Source: Rhodopseudomonas sp. P2A-2r
GTDB lineage: Bacteria > Pseudomonadota > Alphaproteobacteria > Rhizobiales > Xanthobacteraceae
DNA: 64,000 nucleotides
Reading direction: 5' to 3'
NCBI RefSeq assembly: GCF_026015985.1
Contig: NZ_CP110389.1
Span: 1,892,001 to 1,956,000, forward strand
This document shows positions 26,488-35,651 of this stretch, piece by piece (position 1 is the stretch's first letter; each line of letters begins with the position of its first letter). Under the pieces are notes generated by a model that saw only the letters and a list, made by a program, of their open reading frames with translations, had not been told where the DNA came from and searched no databases. Made by a program: the position numbers and the translations under genes.

Positions 26488-27627
26488 ATGAAAACACGTA
26501 TTCTGGCGGGCGCACTGCTCGCGACCATGCTGACCGGCGCGGCCTTCGCGCAGTCCGGGCCGATCAAGCTGGCGGACGTCGCCGAGTTTTCCGGCGGCGG
26601 CGCCACCGTCGGCACCAACTGGAAGAACGGCATCGATCTGGCGATCGAGGAAGTCAATTCCAAGGGCGGCGTGCTCGGCCGCAAGCTCGAAGTCACTCAC
26701 GCGGACTCGCAGTCCAATCCCGGCGTCGCGCGCGCGCAGGTCCAGAAGGCGCTCGACACCGAGCCCTACGTGCTGCTCGGGCCCGGCTATTCCGGTTCGG
26801 TCAAGGTCACCGCGCCGCTGGCCGCCGAAGCCGGCATCACGCAGATCATGGGCGGCGAAGCCGCCGAACTCACCCAGGCCGGCAACAAGTTCCTGTTCCG
26901 GACCTCGTTTGGCCAGCAGTCCACGATGCCCAAGGTCGCCAAGTACATCAACGACGAGCTGAAGGCCAAGTCGGTCGCCATCGTCTGGGTCAACAACGAC
27001 TTCGGCAAGGGCGGTCGTGATTCCATCGTCAAGGAATTCGCCAAGTACAACATCAAGGTCGCCGCCGATCTCTCCACCGAAGCCGGCCAGGCCGACTTCG
27101 CCGCCGACGTCAGCAAGATCAAGTCGGCAGCCCCCGACGTGGTCTTCGTCTACGTCAACGAAGAAGAGAGCGCACGCGTCCTCAAGGAAATCAAGCGTCA
27201 GGGCATCACCGCGCCGTTGATGGGCGAGACCACCCTGGTCGGGCAGAAGGTGATCGAGCTTGCCGGCGATGCCGCCAATGGCGCCCGTGCCCATGTCGGT
27301 CTCACCACCGACGCGCCGGTCGAACTGGTCAAGGCGTTCCGCGAAAAGTTCGTCAAGAAGTACAACTACGTGCCGGACCACAACGGCATGAAGGGCTGGC
27401 TGGCGATCTACATGATCAAGGCTGCCACCGAGAAAATGGGCAAGGTCGATCCCAAGGGGCTTGCCGACGCCCTGCACGGCCTGACCATCACCGCGGCCAA
27501 GGAGCCGGGCATCCTGATGGATGTCACCTTCGACGCCAATGGAGATATCGACCGTCAGGGGTTTCTGGCGGAAGTGGTTGACGGCAAGCAGGTCATCAAG
27601 GCCGTGCTGCCGAAGCTGAATAACTGA
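26488..27627 (+). CDS. ABC importer substrate-binding protein (Liv/Leu-type, Peripla_BP_6)
   Basis: A 379-residue periplasmic protein with signal peptide MKTRILAGALLATMLTGAAF cleaved at AFAQ. The type I binding-protein fold begins IKLADVAEFSGGGATVGTNW and shows NDFGKGG at the hinge. It has a strong AGGGAGGA ribosome site. It belongs with the permease and ATPase genes downstream. Given the flanking dehydrogenase and dehydratase, the ligand is inferred to be quinate, shikimate or a related hydroaromatic acid. Confidence 0.88.
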   Translation: MKTRILAGALLATMLTGAAFAQSGPIKLADVAEFSGGGATVGTNWKNGIDLAIEEVNSKGGVLGRKLEVTHADSQSNPGVARAQVQKALDTEPYVLLGPGYSGSVKVTAPLAAEAGITQIMGGEAAELTQAGNKFLFRTSFGQQSTMPKVAKYINDELKAKSVAIVWVNNDFGKGGRDSIVKEFAKYNIKVAADLSTEAGQADFAADVSKIKSAAPDVVFVYVNEEESARVLKEIKRQGITAPLMGETTLVGQKVIELAGDAANGARAHVGLTTDAPVELVKAFREKFVKKYNYVPDHNGMKGWLAIYMIKAATEKMGKVDPKGLADALHGLTITAAKEPGILMDVTFDANGDIDRQGFLAEVVDGKQVIKAVLPKLNN

Positions 27628-27640
27628 CGCGCTTGTTTTA

Positions 27641-27803
27641 ACCTCTCCCCGCTTGCGGGGAGAGGTCGACTTGCACGCGCGAAGCGCGTGAAAGTCGGGT
27701 GAGGGGACTCTCCATGCGCTCCGAACTTGCGGAGGGTCCCCTCATCCGTCTCGAACCCGCTCCGCGGGTTCGAGACACCTTCTCCCCGCAAGCGGGGCGA
27801 AGG
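27641..27803. repeat. Dispersed palindromic repeat, family A
   Basis: Composite of hairpins beginning acctctccccgc-ttgc-ggggagaggt and ending ctccccgcaagcgggg, with ggtgaggggactctcc and its inverse between. The same outer element recurs at 46867, 50597, 57059, 60708 and 63523. It separates the binding-protein gene from the permease gene of one importer and may attenuate or stabilise the transcript. Confidence 0.85.
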
Positions 27804-27836
27804 CAAGGACGCCGCCGCCGCTATTGGAGCCACCAC

Positions 27837-28712
27837 ATGTCCAACCTTCTCGATCTTCTCGTCGCTGGCCTCGCCACCGGGGCGATCTATGCGATCGCCG
27901 CGGTGGGCTTCACGCTGCTGTGGCAGACCTCGCAGACCATCAATTTCGCGCAGGGCGAATTCGTCATGCTGCCGGCCTTCCTGATGCTGGCGGTGATGCA
28001 TGCCGGCGCACCGTTCTGGCTGGCGATCCTGGTCGGCATCCTGCTGTCGATGCTGCTGCTCGGCCTCGGCTTCAAGCTGCTGCTGGTCGATCCGATGCTG
28101 CGCCATGGCGTGCTGCCGCTGGCGATCGCCACCATGGCGCTGGCGATCGGCATCAAGGAAGCGGTCAAGCAGTTCTGGAGCGCCGAGGCGTCGCCGTTTC
28201 CGTCGATTGTCCCGTTGGGTGACGTCTCGGTGTTCGGTCGCCCGGTGGCGCTGCAGAGCATCGGCGTGCTGGCGCTGGCCATCGTGGCGGTGATCGCGCT
28301 GACCGCGCTGCTGAACCGCACCTCGATCGGCCACCAGATGCAGGTTGCCGCGCAAAATCCCACGGTGGCGCGCATCGTCGGCGTCCCCGTGGAGCGCATG
28401 ATCATGTACACCTTCCTGATCAATGCCTTCCTGGTGGCGCTGGCGTCGCTGCTGATCACCCCGATCTATCTCGCAAAGTTTTCCAGCGGCGAAGTGCTCG
28501 GCCAGGCGGCGTTCATCGCGGCCATCGTCGGCGGCTTCAACCAGGTGCGCGGCGCTATCGCCGGCGGGCTGCTGATCGGTGTCGTCGACAACCTCGCCGC
28601 GGCCTACGTCTCGACCCAGTATCGTGCGGCGGTGCCATTGGTGCTGCTGATCGTGATCATCCTGTTCCGCCCGCAGGGCATTCTTGGCCGGCCCGAGGAG
28701 CGCACCGTATGA
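27837..28712 (+). CDS. ABC importer permease LivH-type
   Basis: A 291-residue inner-membrane protein with about eight hydrophobic helices. Typical LivH segments are GAIYAIAAVGFTLLW, INFAQGEFVML and the EAA-like cytoplasmic loop containing QVAAQNPTVARIVGV. The ATG at 27837 follows TTGGAGCC. It overlaps the next permease gene by ATGA, so both are translated together. Confidence 0.9.
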   Translation: MSNLLDLLVAGLATGAIYAIAAVGFTLLWQTSQTINFAQGEFVMLPAFLMLAVMHAGAPFWLAILVGILLSMLLLGLGFKLLLVDPMLRHGVLPLAIATMALAIGIKEAVKQFWSAEASPFPSIVPLGDVSVFGRPVALQSIGVLALAIVAVIALTALLNRTSIGHQMQVAAQNPTVARIVGVPVERMIMYTFLINAFLVALASLLITPIYLAKFSSGEVLGQAAFIAAIVGGFNQVRGAIAGGLLIGVVDNLAAAYVSTQYRAAVPLVLLIVIILFRPQGILGRPEERTV

Positions 28713-29707
28713 CCCTCAACAGCAAATATTGGCAGATCGGGCTCGGTCTCGTGGTCATCGCTGCGCTGATCATCGTGCCGATGAATTTCCAGCGCTACGG
28801 CCTGTTCATCCTGAGCCAGTGGGCAGTGATGACCATCGCCGCCATGGGCCTCAACCTGACGCTGGGCTATGCCGGCCAGGTGTCGCTGGCGCAGGGCGCG
28901 TTCGTCGGCATCGGCGCTTACGCCGCGGCCATCATGACGTCGAACGGCTTGCCGCTGATCGCCGCACTCGGCGTGGCCATCGTACTGTGCTTCGCGGTCG
29001 GCTGGATCCTCGGCTATCCCGCGCTGCGCGTGCAGCATCATTATCTGGCCTTCGTCACGCTGGCCTTTTCGACGCTGGCCTTCCTCGTGTTTCGCAACGA
29101 GGACTGGCTCACCAAGGGCATCTATGGCATCAGCAACATCCCGCGGCCGGAAGTGTTCGGCTTCCCGACGCGGCGGCCGCTGCCATTTTACTATCTCTGT
29201 CTCGGCTCGCTCGGAATCGTCTCGCTGATGGTGTGGTGGCTGATCCGCTCGCCATGGGGCCGCGCCTTCGTGGCGCTGCGCGAAAACCCGGTGCGGGCGC
29301 TGTCGCTGGGCATCGACACCCGTCGCTACACGCTGATGGCCTTTGCCATCGGCTCGGCGCTCGGCGGCGTTGCCGGCACGCTGTACGCGCCGCTGACGCA
29401 GTATGTCGATCCGGTGCCGTTCAGCCTGTCGCTGTCGCTGGATCTCTTGATGATGGTGATCGTCGGCGGCTCCGGGTTCTTCTTCGGGCCGTTCCTCGGC
29501 GCGATGATCGCAGTGCTGCTGCCGGAGTGGCTGCGCTTCACCCAGGGCTACTACCTGATGATCTACGCCGTCGCGGTGATCGGTCTGCTGATCTATTCGC
29601 CCACCGGCATCCTCGGCATTCTCGACCGCGCCATATCCGAGCGCCGCACCAAGATCGCTTCGGCCATGCGCGCTGTCGCCAAATCGAAACTGGAAACGGC
29701 ACCATGA
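28709..29707 (+). CDS. ABC importer permease LivM-type
   Basis: A 332-residue membrane protein of the LivM type: MGLNLTLGYAGQVSLAQGAF near residue 50, LRVQHHYLAFVTLAFSTLAF, the cytoplasmic loop VALRENPVRALSLGI, and GGSGFFFGPFLGA. Start and stop overlap the adjoining genes by ATGA on both sides. Confidence 0.9.
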   Translation: MTLNSKYWQIGLGLVVIAALIIVPMNFQRYGLFILSQWAVMTIAAMGLNLTLGYAGQVSLAQGAFVGIGAYAAAIMTSNGLPLIAALGVAIVLCFAVGWILGYPALRVQHHYLAFVTLAFSTLAFLVFRNEDWLTKGIYGISNIPRPEVFGFPTRRPLPFYYLCLGSLGIVSLMVWWLIRSPWGRAFVALRENPVRALSLGIDTRRYTLMAFAIGSALGGVAGTLYAPLTQYVDPVPFSLSLSLDLLMMVIVGGSGFFFGPFLGAMIAVLLPEWLRFTQGYYLMIYAVAVIGLLIYSPTGILGILDRAISERRTKIASAMRAVAKSKLETAP

Positions 29708-30447
29708 CCGCGGTCCTCGAAGTCAGCGACATCAGCAAGAGCTTTGGCGGCATCGCGGCGGTCAACGGCGTGTCCTTCGACGTCCATGAAGGCGAGATCC
29801 TCGGCCTGATCGGCCCCAACGGCTGCGGCAAGTCGACCTTGTTCAACTGTATCCTCGGCCAGCTCACGCCGTCAGGCGGCGAGGTCAAGGTCGACGGCAA
29901 GGTCGTCACCGGCATGCGGCCGTCGGAGCTGAACGGCCTCGGCGTCAGCCGTACCTTCCAGTTGCTGCAGGTGTTTCCCAAACTGTCGGTGCGCGAAAAC
30001 CTGATCCTCGCCGGTCAGGAGCATCAGGGCAGCATGCTGTCGCGGCTGTTCGGCCCCTCCGATGCCGGCTTGACCGACGCCGCCAATCAGATGATCGGCT
30101 TCTTCAAACTCGACCACCTCGCGGATGAGCCGGCCGGTGGCCTGTCCTACGGCCAGCAGAAGCTGCTCGACGCCGCCATGGCCTTCATGGGCGGACCGCG
30201 GCTGGTGCTGCTCGACGAACCCGCTGGCGGCGTCAACCTGACCATGCTGGCCGACCTCAAGGACCGGTTGACGGCGATCAACCGCGAAAAGGGCGCGACC
30301 TTCGTGGTGATCGAGCACAACATGGATTTCGTGATGTCGCTGTGCACCCGCGTGATCGTGATGGCCGAAGGCAAGGTGTTGGCCATGGGCAAGCCCAGCG
30401 AAGTCCGCGCCAATCCCGCCGTGATCGAAGCCTATCTCGGACATTGA
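29704..30447 (+). CDS. ABC importer ATPase LivG-type
   Basis: A 247-residue ATPase with Walker A GPNGCGKST, signature GLSYGQQKLLD, Walker B LVLLDEPAGG and the H-loop in VVIEHNMDFV. The Walker A Cys in place of the commoner Ala is a known variant. It is translationally coupled to the livM-type gene. Confidence 0.92.
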   Translation: MTAVLEVSDISKSFGGIAAVNGVSFDVHEGEILGLIGPNGCGKSTLFNCILGQLTPSGGEVKVDGKVVTGMRPSELNGLGVSRTFQLLQVFPKLSVRENLILAGQEHQGSMLSRLFGPSDAGLTDAANQMIGFFKLDHLADEPAGGLSYGQQKLLDAAMAFMGGPRLVLLDEPAGGVNLTMLADLKDRLTAINREKGATFVVIEHNMDFVMSLCTRVIVMAEGKVLAMGKPSEVRANPAVIEAYLGH

Positions 30448-30457
30448 GGACGAAACC

Positions 30458-31198
30458 ATGAGCGATGCGATCCTGGACGTTCAGAATCTGGTCGGCGGCT
30501 ACGGCAAGATGACCATCCTTAACGGCACCACCTTCTCGGTGCCGGCGGGGTCGATCACCACGGTGATCGGTCCGAACGGTGCCGGCAAGTCCACCGTGTT
30601 CAAGGCAATCTTCGGGCTCTTGAAGCTGCGCGAGGGCAAGGTGATCTTTCGGGGGCGCGACGTCACTGGCCTCAGCCAGCGCGAATTGCTCACCGCCGGC
30701 ATCTGCTACGTGCCGCAGGGCCGCAACATCTTTCCGGAACTGTCGGTGCGCCACAACATCGAACTCGGCGCGGTGGCGGCCGGGCGCGACATCACCGACC
30801 TGCCGGCGCGTATCGAGGCCGCGCTCGACAAGTTTCCGGTGCTGCGCAAGAAGGCCACGCAGCAGGCCTCGACCCTGTCCGGGGGCGAGCAGAAGCAGCT
30901 CGAAATCGCCCGCGGCCTGCTGCTCAATCCGCAGCTGGTGCTGATCGACGAGCCGTCCATTGGTCTCTCGCCGCTGATGGTGCTGCAGACTTTCAACATC
31001 CTCAAGGAGCTGCGCGACAAGGGCGTCTCGATCTTGATGATCGAGCAGAACGCCCGCTCGGCGCTGGAGATTTCCGACTTCGGCATTGTGCTGGAGCTCG
31101 GCCAGACCCGGATCTTCGACAAGGCCGAAAAGGTGCTCAACGATCCCCGCATCGGCGCGCTGTTCCTTGGCGGCGCCATGGCGGACAGCGCGGCGTGA
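30458..31198 (+). CDS. ABC importer ATPase LivF-type
   Basis: A 246-residue ATPase with Walker A GPNGAGKST, signature TLSGGEQKQLE, Walker B LVLIDEPSIGL and H-loop-region glutamine IEQNA, the usual LivF form. It is ten bases after the LivG-type gene and overlaps the GTG of the next gene. Confidence 0.92.
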   Translation: MSDAILDVQNLVGGYGKMTILNGTTFSVPAGSITTVIGPNGAGKSTVFKAIFGLLKLREGKVIFRGRDVTGLSQRELLTAGICYVPQGRNIFPELSVRHNIELGAVAAGRDITDLPARIEAALDKFPVLRKKATQQASTLSGGEQKQLEIARGLLLNPQLVLIDEPSIGLSPLMVLQTFNILKELRDKGVSILMIEQNARSALEISDFGIVLELGQTRIFDKAEKVLNDPRIGALFLGGAMADSAA

Positions 31199-32253
31199 GC
31201 AGCCGAAAGCGGATCGGCGTGATGGGCGCCGGCCTGATCGGCCGCAAGCACCTCGATTTGATCGCAGCGTCGTCGGAATGTGAAGTGGCGGGGATCGCCG
31301 ACCCGTCGGACGCCGCGAAAGCATTTGCCCAGCAGCGCGGCCTGTCGTGGTATTTCGACCACCGCGAACTGCTGGATCAGGAAAAGCCCGACGGCGCGAT
31401 CATCGCCTCGCCGAACGCGCTGCATCTGGCAATGGTGTTGGACTGCGTCGAACGGGGCGTCCCGACGCTGGTAGAAAAGCCGGTGACCGATACCGTCATC
31501 GCGGCGCAGGAGCTGGCAGCGGCGGTCCGGCGCTCCGGTGTGCCGGTGCTGGTCGGTCATCATCGCCGGCACAATCCCGGTATCAAGGCGGTGCGCGATG
31601 CGGTCGCCGGCGGGAGGCTTGGCCAACTGACGGCGGTGGTCGGACTCTGGCTGCTGCAGAAACCCGATGATTATTTCGACGTCTCCTGGCGCCGCGAGCA
31701 GGGCGGCGGCCCGATCCTGATCAACCTCGTCCACGACATCGACAATCTGCGCTTCATCTGCGGCGAGATCGTCGAGGTGCAGGCGCTGACCTCGAACAAG
31801 GTGCGCGGCTTCGCGGTGGAGGACACTGCGGCGCTGCTGCTGCGCTTTGCCAATGGCGCGATCGGCACCGTGACATTGTCGGACGCCACGCCATCGCCGT
31901 GGAGCTGGGAGCTGTCGTCCGGCGAGAACGCCGCCTATCCGCGGCAGGACCAGCCCTGTTACATCTTCGCCGGCACCAAAGGTTCACTGTCGGTGCCGAC
32001 CATGGACCTGTGGTCCTATCCGGGCGACAAGGGGTGGTGGGCGCCGCTGGCGCGGGCGGATCTTGCGTCGGAGCGGGCCGATCCGCTGGTCGAGCAGCTC
32101 AGGCATTTTTGTGCGGTGATCGATCGCCGCGAGGCGCCGCTGATTTCCGTGGACGACGCCATGGCAACTTTGGCCGTGGTCGAAGCGGTGCAACTGGCGG
32201 CGCGAACCGGCGCGCGGGTTTCGCCGGGCAGCATTCTGGAGCAGACCGCATGA
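31195..32253 (+). CDS. Gfo/Idh/MocA-family oxidoreductase
   Basis: A 352-residue NAD(P)-dependent enzyme. The N-terminal Rossmann loop is GVMGAGLIGRKH, the family lysine is in LVEKPVTD, and the catalytic histidine region is NLVHDIDNL. Start is GTG at 31195 overlapping the livF stop; it overlaps the next gene by ATGA. In this setting it probably oxidises a polyol or cyclitol-like acid (for example a quinate relative) before the dehydratase, but the precise substrate is not evident. Confidence 0.85.
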   Translation: MSSRKRIGVMGAGLIGRKHLDLIAASSECEVAGIADPSDAAKAFAQQRGLSWYFDHRELLDQEKPDGAIIASPNALHLAMVLDCVERGVPTLVEKPVTDTVIAAQELAAAVRRSGVPVLVGHHRRHNPGIKAVRDAVAGGRLGQLTAVVGLWLLQKPDDYFDVSWRREQGGGPILINLVHDIDNLRFICGEIVEVQALTSNKVRGFAVEDTAALLLRFANGAIGTVTLSDATPSPWSWELSSGENAAYPRQDQPCYIFAGTKGSLSVPTMDLWSYPGDKGWWAPLARADLASERADPLVEQLRHFCAVIDRREAPLISVDDAMATLAVVEAVQLAARTGARVSPGSILEQTA

Positions 32254-34106
32254 CCAAACTATCCATCGCTACCGTCTCTCTCAGCGGTGCACTCGACGAA
32301 AAGCTGCGCGCCATCGCTGCCGCCGGATACCACGAAGTCGAGATTTTCGAAGCCGATCTGCTGTCGTACAGCGGCAGCCCGCGCGAGATCGGCCAGATGT
32401 GCCGCGATCTCGGCCTGACCATCTGCGCCTTCCAGCCGTTTCGCGATTTCGAGGGTATGCCGGAGCCGCAGCGCAGCCGCAACTTCTACCGTGCCGAACG
32501 CAAGTTCGAACTGATGAAGGAGCTGCAGACCGACCTGATGCTGATCTGCAGCAACGTGTCGCCGCTGGGGCTCGGCGGCATCGATCGCGCTGCGGCCGAT
32601 TTCCGCGAACTCGGCGACCTCGCGGCCAGACACGGCATGCGGGTCGGCTTCGAGGCGTTGGCATGGGGCCGGCACGTCCGCGACTATCGCGACGCCTGGG
32701 AAATCGTGCGCCGCGCCGACCACAAATCCATCGGCGTCATCCTCGACAGCTTTCATGCGCTGGCGCCGGCCTTTCCGGTGACCGCGATCGCGTCGATCCC
32801 CGCCGACAAGATTTTCCTGGTGCAACTCGCCGACGCGCCGAAGCTCGGGCTCGATGTCCTGCCGTGGAGCCGGCATTTCCGCTGTTTCCCCGGGCAGGGC
32901 GACCTGCCGGTCACAGGCTTCATGGAAGCGGTGATGGCCACCGGCTATAGCGGCCCGTGGTCGCTGGAAATTTTCAACGACCAGTTCCGTGCCGGCTCCG
33001 CCGCGCGCACCGCCACCGATGGCCTGCGCTCGTTGATCCTGCTGAAAGACCAGCTGGCCGAACCGACCGCCAAGCTGGCGCCGCCGGCGCGCAGCCTTGG
33101 CGTTGGCTTCATCGAATTTGCTGTCAACGAAGTGAGCGCGGCGGGTCTCGCGACCCTGTTCGGTCAACTCGGCTTCCGCAAGACCGGCGCCCATCGCAGC
33201 AAGGCAGTGGAGCGCTGGTCGCAAGGCGCCATCGAACTCGTCATCAACCACGAGCAGGGCGGCTTTGCGCATTCGCACTACGTCACCCACGGCCCAGGGG
33301 TCTGCGCCATCGCCCTCGACGTCGACGATGCATCGAAAACCATGGCGCGCGCCGAGGCGCTGAAGGCGAAGACCTTCTATCAGCCCGTCGGCCCCGGCGA
33401 ACTGGAAATTCCGGCGATCCACGGCGTCGGCGGCAGCCTGCTGTATTTCCTCGATGGGACCGGCAACAACTGGGACACCGATTTCGCGGCGCTCGCCAGC
33501 GATCCCGGCGCCGATCGCCTGACGGCCGTCGACCATATCTCGCAGTCGATGCCTTACGAGGAAATGCCGTCGTGGCTGTTGTTCTACGTCGGCATTCTCG
33601 ATCTGCAGCGGCTGCCGCAGATGGAAATCGCCGATCTCGTCGGCCTGGTGCAGAGCCAGGCCTTGATCAACGCTAGCCAGACGCTGCGTGTGGTGCTGAA
33701 CGGATCGTCGGCGACGCGCACGCTGTCGAACCGCTTCATCTCCGAGTTCTTCGGCTCGGGCGTTCAGCATATTGCCTTCTCATGCGAGGATATCTTTGCG
33801 GCGGTCGCGGAGATGCGGGCGCGCGGCGCCAGCTTTCTGAAGATTCCGGAGAACTACTATGCCGATATCGAGGCCAAATACGGTCTCGACACGGCCACCA
33901 TGACTCTGCTCCGCGACAACCAGATCCTCTATGAACGCGAAGGCGACGGCGAGTTCTTCCAGATCTACACCCACGCCTTCGACGAGCGCTTCTTTTTCGA
34001 GATCGTCGAACGGCGCAACTATGCGGGATTTGGCGCGACCAATGCCGCCATCAGGCTGGCGGCGCAGACCCGCGAGGCGCGCCCGGTCAGCATGCCCCGC
34101 CTCTGA
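32250..34106 (+). CDS. quiC: Bifunctional-type 3-dehydroshikimate dehydratase (QuiC-like; TIM barrel fused to HPPD-like VOC domain)
   Basis: A 618-residue fusion. Residues 1-280 form a xylose-isomerase-like TIM barrel (YHEVEIFEADLL, HGMRVGFEALAW, IGVILDSFHALA, WSLEIFNDQFR with metal-binding acid and histidine residues). Residues 290-600 resemble 4-hydroxyphenylpyruvate dioxygenase (AVDHISQSM, VQHIAFSCEDI, FFQIYTHAFDERFFFEIVER). This domain order is known for QuiC1-type 3-dehydroshikimate dehydratases, which make protocatechuate. The barrel is the dehydratase; the role of the VOC part is unclear. Last gene of the operon. Confidence 0.88.
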   Translation: MTKLSIATVSLSGALDEKLRAIAAAGYHEVEIFEADLLSYSGSPREIGQMCRDLGLTICAFQPFRDFEGMPEPQRSRNFYRAERKFELMKELQTDLMLICSNVSPLGLGGIDRAAADFRELGDLAARHGMRVGFEALAWGRHVRDYRDAWEIVRRADHKSIGVILDSFHALAPAFPVTAIASIPADKIFLVQLADAPKLGLDVLPWSRHFRCFPGQGDLPVTGFMEAVMATGYSGPWSLEIFNDQFRAGSAARTATDGLRSLILLKDQLAEPTAKLAPPARSLGVGFIEFAVNEVSAAGLATLFGQLGFRKTGAHRSKAVERWSQGAIELVINHEQGGFAHSHYVTHGPGVCAIALDVDDASKTMARAEALKAKTFYQPVGPGELEIPAIHGVGGSLLYFLDGTGNNWDTDFAALASDPGADRLTAVDHISQSMPYEEMPSWLLFYVGILDLQRLPQMEIADLVGLVQSQALINASQTLRVVLNGSSATRTLSNRFISEFFGSGVQHIAFSCEDIFAAVAEMRARGASFLKIPENYYADIEAKYGLDTATMTLLRDNQILYEREGDGEFFQIYTHAFDERFFFEIVERRNYAGFGATNAAIRLAAQTREARPVSMPRL

Positions 34107-34133
34107 ACGGCCGGGCGGGACGGCGCTGCGGTC

Positions 34134-35477
34134 CTATTTGGAGATACGCAGGTTGGTCAGCGCCGTTCCGATGGTGTTGAAGGTCGAGATGACCTGGCTT
34201 GCCGTGGTGAGCTGAAAGAAGTTGCCGCTGCCGCTGGCGCAATATTGGAGCACCGCGGAGGTCGGGTCGCCGCCGGTATTGACCTGGATTGTATAGATGG
34301 TGACGTTGGCGGCCTTGATGTTATCGCATAGCAGCTGCTGGCGCGCGTCGACCTGCGACGAGGGCGTGCTGCCGTCGCCGTACCAGCGATCCATGGTGTT
34401 GAGGCCGTCCGACAGCAGAATGATCGCCTTCTTGTAGGTGTAATTGCTGTCTTCGGCCGGCGCGTTGAAAGGCGCGGTTTGCTGCAGCGTCTGCCATGCC
34501 CACACCAGGCCGATCGGCTGGTTGGTGCCGCCGCTCGGCGTCATGGTCGCTACCGACGCCTTCAGTGCCGTCCAATTATAGCTCAGGGGAGTGATCACGG
34601 TCGGGCAATAGGACGACTGGTCGGCCGGATAATAGGTGGCGGCGGTAGTCGGTGCCGTGATCTGAACGTCGTAGTTCTGCGTCCGATCGATCACGCAGCC
34701 GTTCCAGCTATTGATGTTGTTGCTGGACGAGCCGCATCGCATGGTCCGGTACCACGAATTGTAGCTCGAGCCGCAGGTCCAGCCCTCCTCGATGCTGCCC
34801 ACGGTCGACCAGTTGCTCCAGTCGATATAGCCGCTGTTCTTGTATCCGGTGCCGAGATTGACCACGTTGGCGAACGGGACCAGGGAGATGTAGACGTCGC
34901 CATTGGTCTGAGCGGAGGCACTGAGCTGGTTGATGAGGTTGGTGGTGGCGGTTTGCAGCGCAGACATCTTGCCGTCGTCTTTCATGGATCCGGTGTTGTC
35001 GAGCGCCATGGCGACACGGAGCTTGGTCATGCCCCAACTCGCCGTGGACGATGAGGACAGGGTCAGGGTAGGAAACCCGACCACCTTCATGAAGGACGTG
35101 TTGATAGTCCCGGAGCCGGACAGCACCACAGATGATCCTGTGGTGGCACTGTTCGAATAGGTCGCCGTCAGGGTGACGCTCGGTACATCGGTATTTGTAT
35201 ATAGTGCGGTGAAGTAGGCGTTGGCCTTGGTGTTCAGCTGGGCCCTGGTCATGTCGCCCGCCGCATCGTCCTTGGCGACCATCAATGCGGCGGAGTCCAG
35301 GGCCGCATGCATCGCCGAACGCGCGGCATTGGCGCGGCTGTAGTCGACCGCAGCGCCGATGAAGCCGATCGTGGGCACCATCACGATCGCAAAGATTACG
35401 GCGATGTTGCCATCCTGCGACCGGCAGAAGCGCCGTAACGGTGGCAGGATACGGGACGCGATGACGGTATGCAGCAT
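34134..35477 (-). CDS. TadG-like pilus-assembly protein with VWA domain
   Basis: A 447-residue protein. The N-terminus is TadE/TadG-like: FCRSQDGNIAVIFAIVMVP followed by GFIGAAVDYSRANAARSAMH. A von Willebrand A domain begins near residue 153 with the metal-site motif ALDNTGSM (Asp160) and later LLSDGLN. Several cysteines (for example in EEGWTCGSS, RTMRCGSS, NGCVIDR) suggest disulfides in the exported part. TadG proteins are cell-envelope components of Tad pilus systems, but no other tad gene is nearby, so the function of this isolated copy is uncertain. It converges on quiC. Confidence 0.82.
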   Translation of the reverse strand: MLHTVIASRILPPLRRFCRSQDGNIAVIFAIVMVPTIGFIGAAVDYSRANAARSAMHAALDSAALMVAKDDAAGDMTRAQLNTKANAYFTALYTNTDVPSVTLTATYSNSATTGSSVVLSGSGTINTSFMKVVGFPTLTLSSSSTASWGMTKLRVAMALDNTGSMKDDGKMSALQTATTNLINQLSASAQTNGDVYISLVPFANVVNLGTGYKNSGYIDWSNWSTVGSIEEGWTCGSSYNSWYRTMRCGSSSNNINSWNGCVIDRTQNYDVQITAPTTAATYYPADQSSYCPTVITPLSYNWTALKASVATMTPSGGTNQPIGLVWAWQTLQQTAPFNAPAEDSNYTYKKAIILLSDGLNTMDRWYGDGSTPSSQVDARQQLLCDNIKAANVTIYTIQVNTGGDPTSAVLQYCASGSGNFFQLTTASQVISTFNTIGTALTNLRISK

Positions 35478-35651
35478 GGGTCGATCCGGATTTTAATTTC
35501 GAATCGACCATGGCGGCTGAGCTGTGAAAGGCTAGTAAAAGACTGCTGCGGAATCCTGTTGCATTATGTTTTCAAACGCGACCTGGATAGCGCGGTGGTA
35601 CTGCGCATCACTCGCTTTGTGAGGAAATATCCCGGAAACAATGCGCTGCGG

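Noticed and set aside
32259..33770. A 503-codon open frame on the minus strand opposite quiC
   Set aside because: Antisense shadow of a well-supported fusion enzyme, with no family similarity.
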